40,792 bases of DNA from Pseudonocardia sp. (GTDB taxonomy: Bacteria > Actinomycetota > Actinomycetes > Mycobacteriales > Pseudonocardiaceae): positions 1 through 40,792 of the forward strand of contig NZ_JAOPWR010000547.1 in assembly GCF_025965585.1 (NCBI RefSeq), written 5' to 3'. The position numbers were made by a program, and so were the translations under genes. Under the pieces are notes generated by a model, which saw only the letters and a list, made by a program, of their open reading frames with translations, did not search any database and was not told the DNA's origin. Positions 31,786 to 40,434 of this stretch are shown here, piece by piece (position 1 is the first letter of the stretch; each line of letters starts with the position of its first letter).

Positions 31786-32658
31786 TCAGGTCTCCCGAGG
31801 TCCTTCTCGGTAGTGCCGGTCGCGATCGGCGAACGCGTCCCGGGTGCCCCGCTTCCCGCGCTCGCGCAGGAAGTTGTACTCGTCGTCCTCGAAGCGCAGG
31901 TTGGTGCCGAGCGTGTGACCGACGGCCCCACGCAGGAACTGCTGGGTGCCGCCGAGGCTGTCGAGCGCCATGGTGTGCAGAGCCCTGCCGGTGACGAGCG
32001 CGTCACGCGGATGCTGGGCGATGCGCCGCGCCCACTCCTCCACCGTGGACTCCAGCTCCTCCTCGGGCACCGAGCGGTTGGCCAGCCCCATCTCGACGGC
32101 GTCCGCCCCGTTGAACTCCTCGCCGAGCAGCAGCAGCTCGCGAGCCTTCTTGGCGCCGTACATGAGGATCTGCGTGTTGAGGTGCCAGGTGTTGCCGGCC
32201 AGCCCGAAGCGCTGCTCGGCGTGGCTGAAGCGGGCGGTGTCGGCGGCGATCGCGAGGTCCACCAGCTCGACGAGGTAGAGCCCCGCGCCCGTGCACACGC
32301 CCTGGACCTGGGCGATCACCGGCTTCGCCGCGTAGTGGAACGCCATGTAGGCCTCGCCGAGGCGACGGTCGCGCCGCAGCCGGGACCGCTGGCTCGGCCG
32401 CCGCGGGGGCTTCCCGCCGGCGCCCGGGTCGAGGCCGTAGGAACGCACGGCGTCGTCGTAGTCGTGGCCGGCGCAGAACGATCGGCCGCGACCCTTGAGC
32501 ACGATCACCCTGATGTCGTCGTCGTCCTCGGCCTCGTGCAGCAGCTCCACGAGGTGGTCGAGATCGTCGAAGCGCAGCGCGTTGTGCTTGGCGGGGCGGT
32601 TGAGCACGAGACGCGCGACGGCGCCGTCTCTCTCGAGAAGCACCGCGTCGTCGTCCAT
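31786..32658 (-). CDS. enoyl-CoA hydratase/isomerase family protein
   Basis: The 290-residue crotonase-family protein has ARLVLNRPAKHNALRF and an oxyanion segment FCAGHDYDD. An Arg-rich insertion follows it (GGKPPRRPSQRSRLRRDRR), then VQGVCTGAGLYLVELVDLAI. Where classical hydratases have GGGxE, a Tyr aligns; the second position keeps Glu (FSHAEQRFG). Activity may therefore differ from simple hydration. The C-terminus is extended and charged (FLRERGKRGTRDAFADRDRH). The ATG at 32658 lies seven bases after TAGATT, so the transcript is probably leaderless. It heads a possible operon with the membrane and coiled-coil genes. Confidence 0.87.
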   Translation of the reverse strand: MDDDAVLLERDGAVARLVLNRPAKHNALRFDDLDHLVELLHEAEDDDDIRVIVLKGRGRSFCAGHDYDDAVRSYGLDPGAGGKPPRRPSQRSRLRRDRRLGEAYMAFHYAAKPVIAQVQGVCTGAGLYLVELVDLAIAADTARFSHAEQRFGLAGNTWHLNTQILMYGAKKARELLLLGEEFNGADAVEMGLANRSVPEEELESTVEEWARRIAQHPRDALVTGRALHTMALDSLGGTQQFLRGAVGHTLGTNLRFEDDEYNFLRERGKRGTRDAFADRDRHYREGPRET

Positions 32659-32713
32659 GGCCAATAATCTACAACATCTCGAACTCAGTATCCATCTGTG
32701 TAATACTTCTGCC
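32659..32713. promoter_or_regulatory. divergent leaderless promoter region
   Basis: On the minus strand TAGATT (32666-32671) lies seven bases before the crotonase ATG at 32658, with TGGATA 17 bp upstream as a possible -35. On the plus strand TAATAC (32701-32706) lies seven bases before the ATG at 32714. AGTAT and ATACT, 11 bases apart (32687-32707), form a weak dyad. No Shine-Dalgarno precedes either start. Confidence 0.55.
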
Positions 32714-33535
32714 ATGGAGCTGAAGGTGACGCGCTACGCCGTCGACGACGACGGCGTCGCCACCGTGTGGCTGCATCGGCCCGAGCGTCGCAACTCCTGG
32801 ACCGGGCGGATGCACGACGAGTACCGGTGGATCTGCAAGCATCTCGACGACGACCCGGCCGTGCGCGTCATCGTGCTGACGGGCTCGGGCACCACGTTCT
32901 GCATCGGCGCCGATCCCAAGGCCCTCTCCGGTTACGTCACCGCCGAGCACTACGACCCGGCGCTGTCGAAGGAGGCCGAGAACCCCGGCTACGGCGTGCG
33001 CCCGGAGTTCGACGCCGACATGACCTGGCAGCTGGGCATGCGCGTCCCGATGATCGCCGCGGTGAACGGGGCCTGCGCCGGCATCGCCGTGGCGCTCGCC
33101 GCGTTCTGCGACATCCGCTTCGCCGTCGCGGGCGCGAAGGTCACCACGGCGGCACCGAAGCTGGGCCTGCCCGCCGAGTACGGGCTGTCCTGGATCCTGC
33201 CCCGCCTGGTCGGCATGACCCACGCCGCCGACATCGTGCTGTCGGGCCGCGTGATCCTGGCCGAGGAGCTCGAACGCATGGGCTTCTTCAACAGGGTGCT
33301 GCCCGCAGGGGACTTCGAGACCCACGTCCACGACTACGCCCACCGGATGGCGGCCATGTCCCCGACCGCGGTGACCACGGCCAAGCGCCAGCTCTGGGGC
33401 GACCTCCTGCACGACGACCCGCGGGCCGCCATCGAGGAGAGCAAGGCACTGATCGGCAAGCTCATGAACGAACCCGACTACGCCGAGGGCGTGGCGGCAT
33501 TCCTGGAGAAGCGAGCACCGAGGTTCACCCGATGA
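32714..33535 (+). CDS. enoyl-CoA hydratase/isomerase family protein, both catalytic Glu positions altered
   Basis: The 273-residue crotonase-fold protein begins MELKVTRYAVDDDGVATVW and has HRPERRNSWTG, FCIGADPKALSG and AAVNGACAGIAVALAAFCDI. The residue aligning with the first catalytic Glu is Ala, and the second site (TTAAPKLGLPAEYG) also lacks Glu at the usual place, although an acidic residue follows shortly after. Isomerase, hydrolase or another crotonase reaction is as likely as hydration. Its TGA overlaps the ferredoxin ATG (ATGA), and the ligase follows, so the three form a tight plus-strand operon. Confidence 0.87.
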   Translation: MELKVTRYAVDDDGVATVWLHRPERRNSWTGRMHDEYRWICKHLDDDPAVRVIVLTGSGTTFCIGADPKALSGYVTAEHYDPALSKEAENPGYGVRPEFDADMTWQLGMRVPMIAAVNGACAGIAVALAAFCDIRFAVAGAKVTTAAPKLGLPAEYGLSWILPRLVGMTHAADIVLSGRVILAEELERMGFFNRVLPAGDFETHVHDYAHRMAAMSPTAVTTAKRQLWGDLLHDDPRAAIEESKALIGKLMNEPDYAEGVAAFLEKRAPRFTR

Positions 33536-33732
33536 GGATCTCCGTCGACCCGACGCTCTGCCAGGGCCACAACCGCTGCACGGCGGTGGCCCCCGAGCTG
33601 TTCGACATCGATGACGAGGGCTACGCCTCGGCGATCGGCGACGGCACGGTGTCCGCCGGGTCCGAGGAGCGGGCCCAGCTCGCCGTCGACAACTGCCCGG
33701 AGCAGGCCGTGACCCTCCACCGCGATGCCTGA
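33532..33732 (+). CDS. [3Fe-4S]-type ferredoxin (CxxHxxC)
   Basis: The 66-residue protein has Cys10-x2-His13-x2-Cys16 and Cys55-Pro. His replaces the cysteine that would be the fourth ligand, a pattern common in ferredoxins that serve actinobacterial cytochromes P450. The start ATG overlaps the crotonase stop and the end overlaps the ligase ATG by 8 bp. It probably donates electrons to the P450 encoded at 37696-38892 (shared promoter element) or to the one at 21392. No ferredoxin reductase gene is in the window. Confidence 0.92.
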   Translation: MRISVDPTLCQGHNRCTAVAPELFDIDDEGYASAIGDGTVSAGSEERAQLAVDNCPEQAVTLHRDA

Positions 33733-35263
33733 CGTGCGGAGCGGCCGCTGGGGCCGCGAGGTCGAGCGCTCCACCGTCGACGGCCACCCCTGCCTCGTCT
33801 ACACGCAGCGGCCGCGGTCGGTGGCCGAGCTGCTGCTGGAGCGCCGCCGCTGGCCCGACCGCGAGCTGCTCGTGCAGGGCGACCGCCGGATCACCGGTGC
33901 CGAGCTGGAACGCCTCGTCGCCCGCGCCGCCGCCGGCCTGCGCGACCGCGGGGTCGGCCCGGGCGACCGCGTGCTGCTGCTGGGCTTCAACAGCGTCGAG
34001 TGGGTGGTGGCGTTCTGGGCGCTGCAGTGCCTCGGCGCCGTCGCCGCGCTGGGCAACGCGTGGTGGAGCGACGCGGAGGTGGGCCTCGCCGTCGAGCAGG
34101 TGGAGCCGTCGCTCGTGCTGACCGACCGGGCCGTTCCCGGCGCCGTCCGGCTCACCGACCTGGACGGACCCGACGCCCCGCTCGAGCTGCAGCCCGTCAC
34201 CGAGGACGACTTGGCGCTGATCATGTTCAGCTCCGGCACCACCGGCGCTGCCAAGGGCGTGCTGATGTCGCACCGCTCCGTCGTGGCCAACATCCACAAC
34301 CTGCTGGTGCTCACCGGCCGCCTCCCCGATGAGCTGCCCGTGAGCCACCCCGGCACGGTCAGCATGCTGTCGGTGCCGCTGTTCCACCTGGCCGGCATCC
34401 AGACCAGCATCACCACGCTGCTCTCGGGCGGGCGGATGGTGTTCCTGGAGGGGAAGTTCGACGCGGGCGAGGTGCTGCGGCTCATCGAGCAGGAGCGCGT
34501 CCGGGTCTGGGGCTCGATCCCGACCATGGTCTCCCGCGTGCTCGACCATCCCGGCTTCGCGTCGTTCGACACGTCCAGCGTCTCGTCGGTGCCGATGGGC
34601 GGGTCGGCCGTATCCCCCGAGCTGCGCGCCCGCGTCTCCACGTCGTTCACCGGTGTCAAGGCACGGGTGGGGAGCCTCTACGGGCTCACCGAGGCCGGGG
34701 GCGTGCTGGCCGCGGGCTCCGGCGCCGACATCACGTCACGGCCCTGCGCGGTCGGGAGGGCGCTGCCTGTCGTCGAGCTGACGATCCGTCTCCCCGACGC
34801 CGACGGCACCGGGGAGATCGGCGCCCGCACGCCGACGATGACCGGCGGGTACCTCAACGACGCCACACCCATCGCGGACGCCGACGGGTGGATCTTCAGC
34901 GGCGACCTCGGCCGCATCGACGACGACGGCTGGCTCTACGTCACCGGCCGCAGCAAGGACGTGATCATCCGCGGCGGGGAGAACATCGCCGCCGCCAACG
35001 TCGAGCGCGCCCTGCTCGCCCACCCCGACGTCGTCGAGGTCGCGGTGGTGGCACTCCCCCACGCCGACCTGGGCGAGGAGGTGGCCGCGGCCGTCGTCCT
35101 GCGGGGCCCGGCGGACGCCGACGCGCTGCGCGCCCACGCCGCCGGATCACTCGGCCACCACGAGCTGCCGACCCGGTGGTGGTTCCACCCCGGGCCGCTG
35201 CCGACGAACCCGAGCGGCAAGATCCTGCGCCGTCAGGTCCGGGAGGATTGGCCCGTCACGTAG
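33725..35263 (+). CDS. AMP-dependent acyl-CoA synthetase
   Basis: The 512-residue ANL ligase has IMFSSGTTGAAKGVLMSHRS, LYGLTEAGG, WIFSGDLGRIDDDGWLYV followed by GRSKDVIIRGGENIA, and the catalytic lysine in LPTNPSGKILRR. All core motifs are present. The ATG lies 8 bp inside the ferredoxin gene. The 3' end overlaps the convergent metallo-hydrolase gene by 31 bp. In this cluster it may activate the acid formed by P450 plus aldehyde dehydrogenase oxidation, but substrate identity is open. Confidence 0.92.
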   Translation: MPDVRSGRWGREVERSTVDGHPCLVYTQRPRSVAELLLERRRWPDRELLVQGDRRITGAELERLVARAAAGLRDRGVGPGDRVLLLGFNSVEWVVAFWALQCLGAVAALGNAWWSDAEVGLAVEQVEPSLVLTDRAVPGAVRLTDLDGPDAPLELQPVTEDDLALIMFSSGTTGAAKGVLMSHRSVVANIHNLLVLTGRLPDELPVSHPGTVSMLSVPLFHLAGIQTSITTLLSGGRMVFLEGKFDAGEVLRLIEQERVRVWGSIPTMVSRVLDHPGFASFDTSSVSSVPMGGSAVSPELRARVSTSFTGVKARVGSLYGLTEAGGVLAAGSGADITSRPCAVGRALPVVELTIRLPDADGTGEIGARTPTMTGGYLNDATPIADADGWIFSGDLGRIDDDGWLYVTGRSKDVIIRGGENIAAANVERALLAHPDVVEVAVVALPHADLGEEVAAAVVLRGPADADALRAHAAGSLGHHELPTRWWFHPGPLPTNPSGKILRRQVREDWPVT

Positions 35264-36285
35264 TGGTGGACGCCGTCCTCGTCCGTGCGGCGCAGCGTGC
35301 CGCCCGCGGCGAGGACGTCGAGGTGCGCCATCGTCTCGGTGACGGCGAGGCAGCGGCCGAAGAGGTCGAGGTCGTCGAAGCGGTGCTCGCGCCGCGTCCA
35401 GCGCAGCAGCCGGGCGGCCTCGGCCGCGGTGCTCGCACCGGCCTCGATGGCCGCGCGGGCCTGGGACAACCGCGTGTCGTGGTGCTCCACCAGCTCGTCG
35501 ACGCGTGCATGCACGCTGGGGCCAGCCGGGCCGTGTGCCGCGAGCAGCCGCCGGTCGGGCAGCTCCCGGACCAGCCGCAACGACCGCAGGTAGTCGCCGA
35601 GCGGCAGCGCGGCCGGCGCCTGCTCGAAGCCGATGGACGGCGTGATCCGGGGCAGCACGTGGTCGCCGGCGAACATGACGTCACGGGCCGGGTCGACGAA
35701 CACCACGTGGCCCCGGGTGTGGCCGGGCGTCGGGTGCATCTCCCAGGTGCCCCCGTCCAGCTCCACGGTGCCGGGAGCGTCGAGCCAGTCGTCGGGGCCG
35801 TCCCAGTCCCGCACGTCGTGCTGCGACGGGACCGTGGCCAGCATCTCGCGGCCGAGCGCGTCGGCCCCGCCGCGGTGCAGCTGAATGAGCAGGCCGCCCC
35901 ACGGCTCGTACTCGGGGTCCTGGGCGGCGGCGAGCGTCGCGCTCTCATCGCGGCCGAGGCTGACGCGCATGCCGAACTCGCGCCGCAGCGTCACGGCGAG
36001 CGTGTAGTGGTCGCGGTGCACGTGCGTGACGAGGAAGCGGCGGACGTCGGCGAAGCTGCAGTCCAGCGCTTTCAGGGAACGTTCGAGCAGGTCGCGGGCC
36101 TCGACGATGGCCCAGCCGGAGTCGACGAGCACCAGCCCGTCACCGTCGCGGACGGCGTAGACGTTCACCGCGCGCAGCCCGTCCTGCGGGAGCGGCAGCG
36201 GGATCCGGTAGACGCCCGGCGCGACCTCGTACGTGCCCGGCGCGGTCCAGTCGCCTGCCGGATCATCCGGCTGGACGGCGCTCAT
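35233..36285 (-). CDS. metallo-beta-lactamase-fold hydrolase
   Basis: The 350-residue protein has the binuclear metal motif His88-x-His90-x-Asp92-His93 (THVHRDHYT), TPGHTRGHVVF and FAGDH in order, as in glyoxalase II-like and acyl-thioester hydrolases. The last 110 residues carry a helical domain with LRWTRREHRFDDLDLFGR, similar in place to the C-terminal domain of LACTB2-like enzymes. Hydrolysis of a CoA thioester or lactone is a reasonable inference from the neighbours. ATG at 36285 overlaps the aldehyde dehydrogenase stop (ATGA), making a two-gene operon. Confidence 0.88.
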   Translation of the reverse strand: MSAVQPDDPAGDWTAPGTYEVAPGVYRIPLPLPQDGLRAVNVYAVRDGDGLVLVDSGWAIVEARDLLERSLKALDCSFADVRRFLVTHVHRDHYTLAVTLRREFGMRVSLGRDESATLAAAQDPEYEPWGGLLIQLHRGGADALGREMLATVPSQHDVRDWDGPDDWLDAPGTVELDGGTWEMHPTPGHTRGHVVFVDPARDVMFAGDHVLPRITPSIGFEQAPAALPLGDYLRSLRLVRELPDRRLLAAHGPAGPSVHARVDELVEHHDTRLSQARAAIEAGASTAAEAARLLRWTRREHRFDDLDLFGRCLAVTETMAHLDVLAAGGTLRRTDEDGVHHYVTGQSSRT

Positions 36286-37640
36286 CGGCGCGCCCGGTAG
36301 CGCGCCTGCAGGGAGCTGAACTCCTCGAGACCCCAGTGCCCGTTCTCCACACCCACCCCGCTCCACTTCACCCCGCCGAACGGCAGGTGCGGCTCCAACG
36401 TCAGGTGATCGTTGACGAAGACGACGCCGGAGTCGATCCGGGACGCTACGTCAGACGCACGGTCGGTGTCGGTGCCCCACACCGATCCCGAGAGCCCGAA
36501 CGATGTGACGTTGGCGCGATCCACCACCTCGTCGACGGTCCGGTAGGGCATGACCGGCAGCGCGGGGCCGAACTGCTCCTCGTCGACGATGCGAACGCCC
36601 TCCGCGACGCCGGTGAGGATCGTCGGGGCGAAGAAGTAGCCGGGGCGGTCGAGCGGGGCGCCGCCGGTGACGGCCGTGGCGCCATGGGCCAGGGCGTCGT
36701 CGACGAGGCCGCGGACGCGCTCGAACTGGGGGCGGTTGTTGATCGGGCCGAGCTGGACCCTCGGCTCGTCCCAGGCCCCGACGCGGACAGCCTTCGCACG
36801 CTCGGCCAGGGCGTCGACCAGCTCGTCGTGGAGGGACTCGGGCACGTAGACGCGCTTGATGCCGGCGCAGATCTGGCCGTTGTTGATGAACGCGCCCCAG
36901 AACAGGTCGCGCGCGAGCGCACCGACGTCGGCGTCGTCGAGGACGATCGCGGCGTCGTTGCCGCCCAGCTCCAGGGTGTGGCGTTTGAGATCGGGCGCGG
37001 CCGCGGCGGCGATGCGCTTGCCGGTGGCCACCGACCCGGTGAAGCTGATCTTCCGGACGAGCGGGTGTGCCGTCATCCACGCGCCGAGCTCGTCGCCACC
37101 GCTCACGACCGTGACGACGCCGGGCGGCAGCACGCGCTCGATCACCTCGCCCAGCCGGACGGTCGACAGCGGCGTGAACGGCGAGGGCTTGAGCACCACG
37201 GTGTTGCCCGCGCGCAGGGCGGGCCCGAGCTTCCAGCCGGCCAGCAGCAACGGAAAGTTCCACGGCGTGATCGCCGCGACCACCCCGAGCGGACGGCGCA
37301 CGACCTCGGCGTACCCGCGCTCGTCGTCCTGCACCACCTCGCGCGGCAGGCCCAGCTCCGCGCTCGCGCCCAGCCAGCGGGCGGTCTCGGCCACCTCGAA
37401 CGCGGCCGCCTTCAGCGGTTTGCCCTGCTCGCGGGCCAGCAGTGGGGCCAGCTCGTCCTGCGCGGCCAGCACCGCGTCGGCGGCGGCGACCAGTGCCGCG
37501 ACCCGCACCGCGTCGTCCTCGCCCCAGTCGCGGGCCGCGTGCGCGGCGGCCATCACGTCGTCCAGTCGCTGCGCACTGCAGTCGGAGGCCTGGGCGAATA
37601 CCTCGCCGGTCGACGGGTCGACGACATCGAACGTGGTCAT
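36282..37640 (-). CDS. aldehyde dehydrogenase family protein
   Basis: The 452-residue NAD(P)-dependent dehydrogenase has ITPWNFPLLLAGWKLGPALR, KISFTGSVATGKRI, HTLELGGNDAAIV with the general-base Glu, and catalytic Cys at about residue 258 (NNGQICAGIKRVYV). EEQFGPALPV and HLPFGGVKWSG are also typical. It would oxidise an aldehyde, perhaps derived from the adjacent P450 reaction. I chose ATG at 37640; TACGGT seven bases upstream fits a leaderless -10. A TTG two codons earlier is less likely. It is divergent from the P450 gene. Confidence 0.92.
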   Translation of the reverse strand: MTTFDVVDPSTGEVFAQASDCSAQRLDDVMAAAHAARDWGEDDAVRVAALVAAADAVLAAQDELAPLLAREQGKPLKAAAFEVAETARWLGASAELGLPREVVQDDERGYAEVVRRPLGVVAAITPWNFPLLLAGWKLGPALRAGNTVVLKPSPFTPLSTVRLGEVIERVLPPGVVTVVSGGDELGAWMTAHPLVRKISFTGSVATGKRIAAAAAPDLKRHTLELGGNDAAIVLDDADVGALARDLFWGAFINNGQICAGIKRVYVPESLHDELVDALAERAKAVRVGAWDEPRVQLGPINNRPQFERVRGLVDDALAHGATAVTGGAPLDRPGYFFAPTILTGVAEGVRIVDEEQFGPALPVMPYRTVDEVVDRANVTSFGLSGSVWGTDTDRASDVASRIDSGVVFVNDHLTLEPHLPFGGVKWSGVGVENGHWGLEEFSSLQARYRARR

Positions 37641-37695
37641 GCGCAATACCGTACATGACTCGACACTCAGTCACCTTTGACGTAGAGTATTGGCC
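37641..37695. promoter_or_regulatory. divergent leaderless promoter region with TGACT dyad
   Basis: Plus strand: TCGACA (37660-37665), exactly 17 bp, TAGAGT (37683-37688), seven bases, then the P450 ATG. Minus strand: TACGGT (37648-37653), seven bases, then the aldehyde dehydrogenase ATG at 37640. TGACT-N8-AGTCA (37656-37673) is a perfect dyad midway that overlaps the plus-strand -35. Confidence 0.62.
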
Positions 37696-38892
37696 ATGAC
37701 CGAGGCGCCAGTGGTGGGCACGGATGGGTTCGACCTCTTCTCCCCCGAGTACCGCAACGATCCCGCCCCGATGTGGGAGGCGGCCCGCGCGAGCGGTTGC
37801 CCCGTGGCCCACACCGAGGAGTGGGGCGGCTCGTTCATGCTCACGCGCTTCGAGGACATCCGCGACGCCGCGCGCAACGCCGAGCAGTTCTCGTCCCGTG
37901 CCGTGGAGGTGGCGGGGCCGCTGGAGTCGGCGGGCGGGCTGCTGCTGCCCCCGCTGACGTCCGACCCGCCGCAGCACAAGCGCGAACGCGACGTCCTCAT
38001 GCCGTACTTCCTGCCCGCCCGCACCGCGGCGTACGAGGAGTTCATCCGCACGCAGGCGCGAACCCTGGCGGAGGACATCGCCGCGGGCGGCGGCGGGGAC
38101 GCGGTGGGCGACTACGCGGAGCACCTCACGCTGGCCGTGCTCACCGAGCTGCTCGGGGTGCCGCCGGGCGGGAGGTTCTCCGAGTGGATGGTGCGGATGA
38201 TCCGCATCGGCGGGCGCGACCAGGCCGTGCGGGCCGAGGTCGTCCGCGAGATCATCGCCTACCTCGACGGGCTCCTCACCGAGCGCACCGAGCATCGCGG
38301 TGACGACCTCATCAGCTACCTCGTCGACGCCGAGATGGACGGTGTGCCGCTCTCGCGCAAGCACAAGCTGGGCTCGGCGTTCCTCGTGCTCATCGCGGGC
38401 GCCGACACCACGTGGAGCGCCATCGGCTCGTCGATCTGGCACCTCGCCACCCACGACGACGACCGCAGGCGCCTGCTCACCGAGCCCGCCCTGATGGCCA
38501 CGGCCGTCGAGGAGTTCCTGCGCGCGTACGCACCGGTGACGGTCGGGCGGATCTCCACGTCCGACGTCGAGCTGCACGGGCGCTGCGTGCACGCCGGGGA
38601 GCGGGTGATCCTTCCGTTCGGGGCGGCGAACCGGGACCCGGAGGTGTTCGACGCGCCCGAGGAGGTGCAGATCGACCGCAAGCGCAACCGGCACCTGACG
38701 TTCGGCACCGGCGCGCACCGCTGCCTCGGGTCCAACCTCGCGCGCCTCGAGCTGCGCATCGCCATCGAGGAGTGGCTGCGGGTGATGCCGCACTTCCGGC
38801 TCACCGACCCGGAGAACATCGAGTGGAGCGGTGGCCAGACTCGCGGGCCGGAGCGCGTGGACGTCGTCGTGGTACCGACGGTGGCCCGATGA
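37696..38892 (+). CDS. cytochrome P450
   Basis: The 398-residue haem monooxygenase has the I-helix motif IAGADTTWS, ExxR in EEFLRAYAPV, and the haem loop FGTGAHRCLGSNLAR with Cys at about residue 343. It is shorter than the P450 at 21392 and belongs to a different subgroup (AGADTT versus AGNDTT). ATG at 37696 is fixed by the -10 element seven bases upstream. Its stop overlaps the CoA-transferase ATG (ATGA). Electrons probably come from the [3Fe-4S] ferredoxin at 33532. Hydroxylation of a small acid or terpenoid is plausible. Confidence 0.93.
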   Translation: MTEAPVVGTDGFDLFSPEYRNDPAPMWEAARASGCPVAHTEEWGGSFMLTRFEDIRDAARNAEQFSSRAVEVAGPLESAGGLLLPPLTSDPPQHKRERDVLMPYFLPARTAAYEEFIRTQARTLAEDIAAGGGGDAVGDYAEHLTLAVLTELLGVPPGGRFSEWMVRMIRIGGRDQAVRAEVVREIIAYLDGLLTERTEHRGDDLISYLVDAEMDGVPLSRKHKLGSAFLVLIAGADTTWSAIGSSIWHLATHDDDRRRLLTEPALMATAVEEFLRAYAPVTVGRISTSDVELHGRCVHAGERVILPFGAANRDPEVFDAPEEVQIDRKRNRHLTFGTGAHRCLGSNLARLELRIAIEEWLRVMPHFRLTDPENIEWSGGQTRGPERVDVVVVPTVAR

Positions 38893-40190
38893 CCGCGGCC
38901 GAAGGTGGAGCGTCGACGACGGGCGCTCCGAAGACAACGGCCTCCGGCGGTGGGCCGAAGACGACGGCCTCCGGCGGTGGGCCGGCGACGGGCGCACCCG
39001 GGGCTGCGGCGCCGGCTCCTCTGGCCGGGATCCGGGTCGTCGAGCTGGGGCACTGGATGGCCGCCCCCGCCGCGGGCGGTGTGCTCGCCGACTGGGGCGC
39101 CGACGTCGTCAAGATCGAACCGCCCGGCGGCGAGCCCATGCGCACCATCTGGGGATCCGCGGGCGCCAACCCCGACGCCCCCAACGGCGCATTCACCTCG
39201 GCGAACCGGGGCAAGCGCTCGATCGAGCTGGACGTCCGCAGCGAAGCGGGCCGCGAGGTGCTCGGCCGGCTGCTCGCCGACGCCGACGTGCTGCTGTCCA
39301 ACCTGCGCCCGTCCGCCCTGGAACGGCTGGGCCTCTCCCCCGCCGAGGTCCGCGAGCAGTACCCGAGGCTCGTCTTCTGCTCGCTCAGCGCCTACGGCTG
39401 GGGCGGCCCCGACCAGGAGCGCGCCGGCTACGACCTCGCCGGCTTCTTCGCCCGTGCGGGCGTCGCCAACGCGATCACCACCCAGGGCACCCCGCCCGCC
39501 GCGATGTGGACCGGCATCGGCGACACGTTCACCGCGATGGCCGCCGTCGCCGGCATCAGCGCGGCGCTCGTGGAGCGGGCGACCACCGGGCTCGGCCGCA
39601 TGGTGGAGGCGTCGCTGCAGCGCACCGGCATGTGGGCGCTGGCCGGGGAGCTGGGCACGCAGGCGATGGGCGGGCGGCCGCGGCCGCCGTACCCGCGCGA
39701 GAAGTGCCCCACCCCGATGTACAACTCATACCGCACCGCCGACGACCGCTGGTTCTTCCTGGTCGGTGTCGAGGCGGGCCGGCAGGTGCCCAAGGTGCTG
39801 GCCGCGATCGGCCGCGACGACCTCCGCGACGACGAGCGCTTCGCCGGCGCCCGCGCGCTGACGAAGAACCGCGTCGAGGTCGTCGCGATCCTGGACGAGG
39901 CGTTCGCCGCCCGGCCCCTCGACCACTGGTCGAAGGTCTTCGACGAGCACGACGTGTTCTGGGCCCCGATCCAGAACGCCGCCGAGGTCCTCGACGACCC
40001 TCAGGCCCGAGCCACCGGGGCATGGCTGCGTGTCGAGGGCGCGGGCGTCGAGTCGGTGGACGCCCCGATCCGATGGGACGGCCACGCGCGCGGCACCGTC
40101 GCCCCTCCCCCGCGAGCGGGCCAACACACGCGGGAGCTCCTCGAGTCGCTGGGCTACGGCGGGGAGGAGATCGAGTCCCTCCTGCCGTGA
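38889..40190 (+). CDS. CaiB/BaiF class III CoA-transferase with repeat-bearing N-terminus
   Basis: The 433-residue protein starts with a low-complexity tail of about 45 residues containing PKTTASGGG twice (14-22 and 23-31). The class III CoA-transferase fold follows from LAGIRVVELGHWMAAPAAG. GADVVKIEPPGGEPMR, NRGKRSIELDV and Asp182 in GYDLAGFF match the family; that Asp aligns with the covalent-intermediate aspartate. It would move CoA between carboxylic acids. The start overlaps the P450 stop, so the two are co-expressed. The Gly/Thr/Ala tail is unusual; an initiation site nearer the domain cannot be excluded. Confidence 0.9.
   Translation: MTAAEGGASTTGAPKTTASGGGPKTTASGGGPATGAPGAAAPAPLAGIRVVELGHWMAAPAAGGVLADWGADVVKIEPPGGEPMRTIWGSAGANPDAPNGAFTSANRGKRSIELDVRSEAGREVLGRLLADADVLLSNLRPSALERLGLSPAEVREQYPRLVFCSLSAYGWGGPDQERAGYDLAGFFARAGVANAITTQGTPPAAMWTGIGDTFTAMAAVAGISAALVERATTGLGRMVEASLQRTGMWALAGELGTQAMGGRPRPPYPREKCPTPMYNSYRTADDRWFFLVGVEAGRQVPKVLAAIGRDDLRDDERFAGARALTKNRVEVVAILDEAFAARPLDHWSKVFDEHDVFWAPIQNAAEVLDDPQARATGAWLRVEGAGVESVDAPIRWDGHARGTVAPPPRAGQHTRELLESLGYGGEEIESLLP
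38928..38981 (+). repeat. 27-bp in-frame direct repeat in CoA-transferase 5' end
   Basis: Units 38928-38954 and 38955-38981 differ at one base (A/G) and encode identical nine-residue repeats. They lie in the non-conserved N-terminal tail. Confidence 0.9.
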
Positions 40191-40434
40191 GATGCCGCTG
40201 AGGGCTGCCGGTTCACGATCGGACAGCCCTGATGATCACCTCACGGGCCCCGGACGAACGGTGCACGGCCCTGCGCGACACCGACCTGGTCCGACCCGGG
40301 CCTGGCGCGACCCGAACCGCAGGACCCCCGACCCCAGCCCACCCGGCCTGGCTCGACCCGCATCTGACCGCCGTCCCAGCGCGTGCGCAGGGTGCGCCGG
40401 GCGAGGCTGCTCACCGCCGGGATCGCCCGAGCCG

